DNA of 64,000 nt from Camarhynchus parvulus (taxonomy: Eukaryota; Chordata; Aves; Passeriformes; Thraupidae). The position numbers and the translations under genes are program-made. The notes under the pieces were generated by a model, which saw only the letters and a list, made by a program, of their open reading frames with translations, did not search any database and had not been told where the DNA came from. The stretch is taken from the NCBI RefSeq assembly GCF_901933205.1, contig NC_044571.1, forward strand, positions 8,781,420 through 8,845,419. The letters run 5' to 3'. The stretch's first letter is position 1; the number at the start of each line of letters is the position of its first letter. Positions 60,801 through 64,000 of the stretch are shown here, in pieces.

Positions 60801-62156
60801 TAAATCTTCATCCCAGGCTGTCCCTGCTGCATGGGGCAAGAGGGACAAAATGAATCCTGTAGTACCCAGGTTGGCTACACAGTTCTGGGGCTGGCACCAG
60901 GAGACACACAGTCATCTTCCCAGACTCAAAGGAAGAATTTTTTTCTGAATTTCTAGACATATGGATTTGCATTTATTAATTTCCTCATTGCCTGCCTGGA
61001 CTTACAAAATAGAAAGTATTTTTCCATTTAGACTGATAACAAAGAACTCTCCTAGGCAGCAATTGCAGAACATTCTTAAAGCAGAAGCTAAAAACTGATA
61101 AGCAGTTTTTTAAAGTTATTTTTAAGCTACTCTTTTAAGTGAAGAGCAAACTAAGGGTGCATTTGGGCCCTCTGTAATGAGGCCAAGTTAAATAATACTT
61201 AGACACTCCAACAGAAAACAGGCCCTGTACCATGTAATATCATCCTCACTTTAGTTCATATGCTATGATGCAATTATTTCTGTGACTCTGTGTAGCAGTC
61301 TTCAGGCATGGCCATCATGTTCCTCTCACCCTACTGTGTAGGAGGAGTGAGTTGGGAGTAATTCCACTAAAGCCAGTGGCACTGAACCCCCCTAAGGCTG
61401 TTAAGATCTTGTATATTCTAGTGCACATCGAGAGAAGTTAGGCTGAGCTTTCCTACCTGCCCTGTGAAATATAGTCTGCATTCAGTGTCTGTGAAATGGT
61501 TGGATTTATTTATGACTTATTCACTGAAACATAACTGCAGCTGTATATTTTAAGAGCAACAGTGACAATCAGATTATTTTACACCAAAGCTATAACAAAA
61601 ACAGGGCACTCAACTTGTGCCATGCCTGAGGATGTTTATTTTACAAGTAATATATGACCATGTGAATAGTTCTGTTTTCAAAAAAGTACACAAAATTTTA
61701 TGCAGAATGGGTATGGGATTCTGGCTGTGAAGAGCTGACATTTTCCAGTGTAATAGCAGATATGTCACATTTTCCAATAAAATAGCCAGTGATAGAAATA
61801 AATCTCCTAGGCTTACAAAACTGGATTTCCTTTGCCACTACTCTATGGAAGTTACTTCTAGTTCTGCATTAAACTTACAACATCACTACTTATCTTAGAA
61901 ATAGTAAAATTGTATGGGTTTCAGAAATACACATTAGGACAAGATTAAAGAGGCAATGGATTGCACCCCAAAGAGAAGTATATTATTCAGTACAGTTGCA
62001 ATGTCATTAGAATAAAACAGTTCAGAGAAACAGGATGTTGGAATACTTTAAATATCAACTGATCTATTACAATGCATCATAATTTACTGTTTTGATAATC
62101 TTCAATTGATCTGGACAACTGTGAGAAATGCGAAAAGGTCACACCTAAGTTAAAGG
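57838..62156 (-). other. OTC: OTC intron 3, visible part without recognised elements
   Basis: This stretch should be intron sequence upstream of exon 4. I looked for exon 3 (the STRTR-containing exon) and did not find it. An A-rich then GA-rich simple stretch lies at about 59242-59275. A 155-codon plus-strand open frame at 59753-60220 resembles no protein I know. Confidence 0.7.
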
Positions 62157-62931
62157 GCAAGGAGAACCCAGAGAATACAGGCTAAGCTGCCTCACCTCAA
62201 TCTGTGGGAAAGTGATGACGCACCTAATCCTGGAAACCACTTCTAGGCAGATTAAGGACAAGAAAATTGTCAGGAATAGTCAGCATGGTTTCACCAAGAG
62301 GAAGTCATGTTTGAGCAGCCTGATCAATCCCTGTGATTCTATGACTGGCCTGGTAGATGACGGGAGGGCAGTGGGTTTTGTCTGCCTGGACTTCATGGTG
62401 TCCATTGACAGTGGCTCCCATGAGATCCTCCTAGCCAAACTGAGGATGCCTGGATGGATAAGCAGAGCATGGGATGGGCTCAGAACTGTCCAGATGGCCA
62501 GGCCTGAGAGTGGTGGCCACCAGCAAAAACTCCAGTTGGGGGCCAGTGACCAGCAGTACCCCCAGGGTCCATTTGTGTCCAGTCCTGTTTAACACTTGTG
62601 CTAAGGGTCTCTATGACCCAGTGTGGTTTCAGCAACTCTGCTGATGACACAAAACTGGGAGGGGTGGCTGGTACTTCATAGGGTCATGCTGCTGCCCAGA
62701 GGGATCTTGACAGGCTGGAAAATGGTCTGACAGGAGCCCCATGAAGTTCAGCAAGGAGAGATGCAAAGTCCTGCACCTGAGGAAGAACAGCCCCTGCACC
62801 AGGACATGATGGGGACCTCCCATCTAGGGAGCAGCCTGGCAGAATAGGACTTGGGAGTCCTGGTGGACAGCAAATTGTACATGATCCAGCAGTGTACCTT
62901 TCCAGCAAGGGTGGTGAATGGTGGGAAAGAT

Positions 62932-62990
62932 CATTTCCCTCCACCTCCTGGCAGCACCAGACAAATGCTGCCAGGAGGTGGAGGGAAATG
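62932..62990. repeat. Perfect 25-bp inverted repeat with 9-base loop
   Basis: Arms 62932-62956 and 62966-62990 are exact reverse complements, centred on CCAGACAAA. They lie in the CR1 copy. Ordinary CR1 has no such hairpin at this point as far as I know. Confidence 0.93.
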
Positions 62991-63145
62991 TTCTTTCCTC
63001 TTTATACAGCACTGGTGACCTCGAGAGTCTGGATTTGGGGTCCTCAGTATGAGAAACGTTGTCATATGGGATACAGTAGGGATGTCCATGCTAACAAAGA
63101 GTCACAAAGATGGCTGAGGGACTGAAGCATATTTCATGTGAGAAG

Positions 63146-63823
63146 TGTTCCAGATTGCAAGGCAAGATGTATTCTATCACCATCTGTATGGCAATTGTCT
63201 TTTGTCAAGTGGGCAGTTTGCCTTATCTCTCTCTTTGAGTGACCACGTTCACACCTCCCTCGGGAGGGGGCATCTGCTGATAACAGACTATTGAATGTCA
63301 CTGCATGGTTGATAAGAACTATAACATCCCACTGTGAGATGCTCTGCCCACAGGGAGGAGCCAAGCATTCCTACCTGGATATAGTCCGGAGGTTCTGGAA
63401 TAACTGCATGGCTTCTCCACTGGATACCCCAGAGGAACAGAAGCTGACTCTTCTTCCACTGAATCTTTGGAGGAGCACTACACCCTTTTCTACAGGATCC
63501 CTGCTCCAACAGAACCACCCCTGACACTGCAGGAGGGCTGCAGCCACATGTCCAATGGGACTGCTACCAACACCCTGACCCACAGGGTGTCAGGTTGGGT
63601 TCTGACTCTGTCAGTGTTGTTCTAGTGGACTGCATTGTTTTATTTTATCCTTTTATTTTCTTCCCTATTAAAGAACTGTGATTTCCTGCTCCCATCTTTT
63701 TTGCCTGAGGGCCACTTAATTTAAAATTTATACAATTCAGAGGGGTGGGGAGGGTGTACATTCTCCATTTTAGGGGAGGCTTCTGCCTTCCTTAGCAGAC
63801 TCCTGTCTTTCCAAACCAAGACA
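63146..63823 (+). mobile_element. Solo LTR, ERVL-like, with 5-bp target-site duplication
   Basis: It starts TGTTCCAGATTGC and ends CCAAGACA. AGAAG flanks it at 63141-63145 and 63824-63828. It aligns end to end with the LTR at 9274-9949. It contains a GATATAGT box-like sequence and ATTAAA at 63667-63672. A 5-bp duplication is usual for ERVL-type elements. No viral genes remain. It sits inside a CR1 copy in OTC intron 3. Confidence 0.9.
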
Positions 63824-64000
63824 AGAAGAAAAGCTGAGAGAGCTGGGACAGCACAGCCTAGAGAACAGAAGGTTCAGGGGGAATTTTGCTAATGTATATA
63901 AACACCTGAAGGGAGGAGGCGAAGAAGACAGAGCCAGGTGTTTTTCAATAATGCAATGGGCACAAACTGAAGATCCCTCAAACAGTCAATTCTATTTACT

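Larger units (their letters stand above)
62157..64000 (+). mobile_element. Decayed CR1 LINE, interrupted by a solo LTR
   Basis: CR1 reverse-transcriptase motifs appear in order on the plus strand: SQHGFTKRKSCL, TGLVDDGRAVGFVCLDF, then ADDTKLGGVAG (the catalytic FADD box region) and LGVLVD-like sequence, with several stops and frameshifts. The ORF resumes after the LTR at 63146-63823 and runs to the window edge with EEKLRELGQHSLENR. If the LTR and one AGAAG copy are ignored, the reading frame is continuous across the insertion point. The element is dead and antisense to OTC. Confidence 0.9.

Noticed and set aside
9269..63828. The two ERVL-like LTRs as the ends of one very large element
   Set aside because: Each has its own distinct target-site duplication and no retroviral genes lie between them.

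Overview
This window looks like bird nuclear DNA, probably from a passerine. It is intron-rich and CpG-poor, carries CR1 LINE 3' ends and solo LTRs of endogenous retroviruses, and holds a nuclear copy of mitochondrial ND6. One gene can be named with confidence: the 3' two-thirds of OTC (ornithine transcarbamylase, EC 2.1.3.3), on the minus strand. Exons equivalent to human exons 4-10 lie between 57837 and 40063. Each has matching splice sites, and their lengths are 88, 154, 123, 54, 149, 138 and 60 bases. Exons 1-3 are not seen and should lie beyond position 64000.

Layout. Positions 1-39.9 kb are intergenic, downstream of OTC. No exon of a second gene was recognised there. The region holds a duplicated block of about 170 bp (2802-2970 and 4129-4307), a solo LTR with a perfect 5-bp target-site duplication (9274-9949), a CR1 3' end (about 10.92-11.12 kb), the ND6 NUMT (about 18.38-18.62 kb), a minus-strand LTR with a 6-bp target-site duplication (26240-26718), and another CR1 3' end (about 34.5-34.7 kb). 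OTC fills 40.1 kb to the right edge. Its introns contain an LTR-like segment (intron 9), an LTR beside a minisatellite (intron 5), a CR1 3' end and an LTR carrying a (ATAAT)n array of roughly 38 units (intron 4), and a decayed CR1 split by a solo LTR (intron 3).

The most notable observation is in OTC. Exon 8 is 149 rather than 150 bases because one A is missing from an A-rich stretch, so the frame meets TAA at 43386-43384, one codon after the AAA that precedes the lost Arg codon. All other visible exons are open and keep the catalytic motifs (HPLQ, DTWISMG, HCLP). This is either a recent loss-of-function change in an enzyme under relaxed constraint in uric-acid-excreting birds, or a single-base assembly error. 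Reads decide. No operon, CRISPR array, RNA gene or clearly novel multi-gene system was found.
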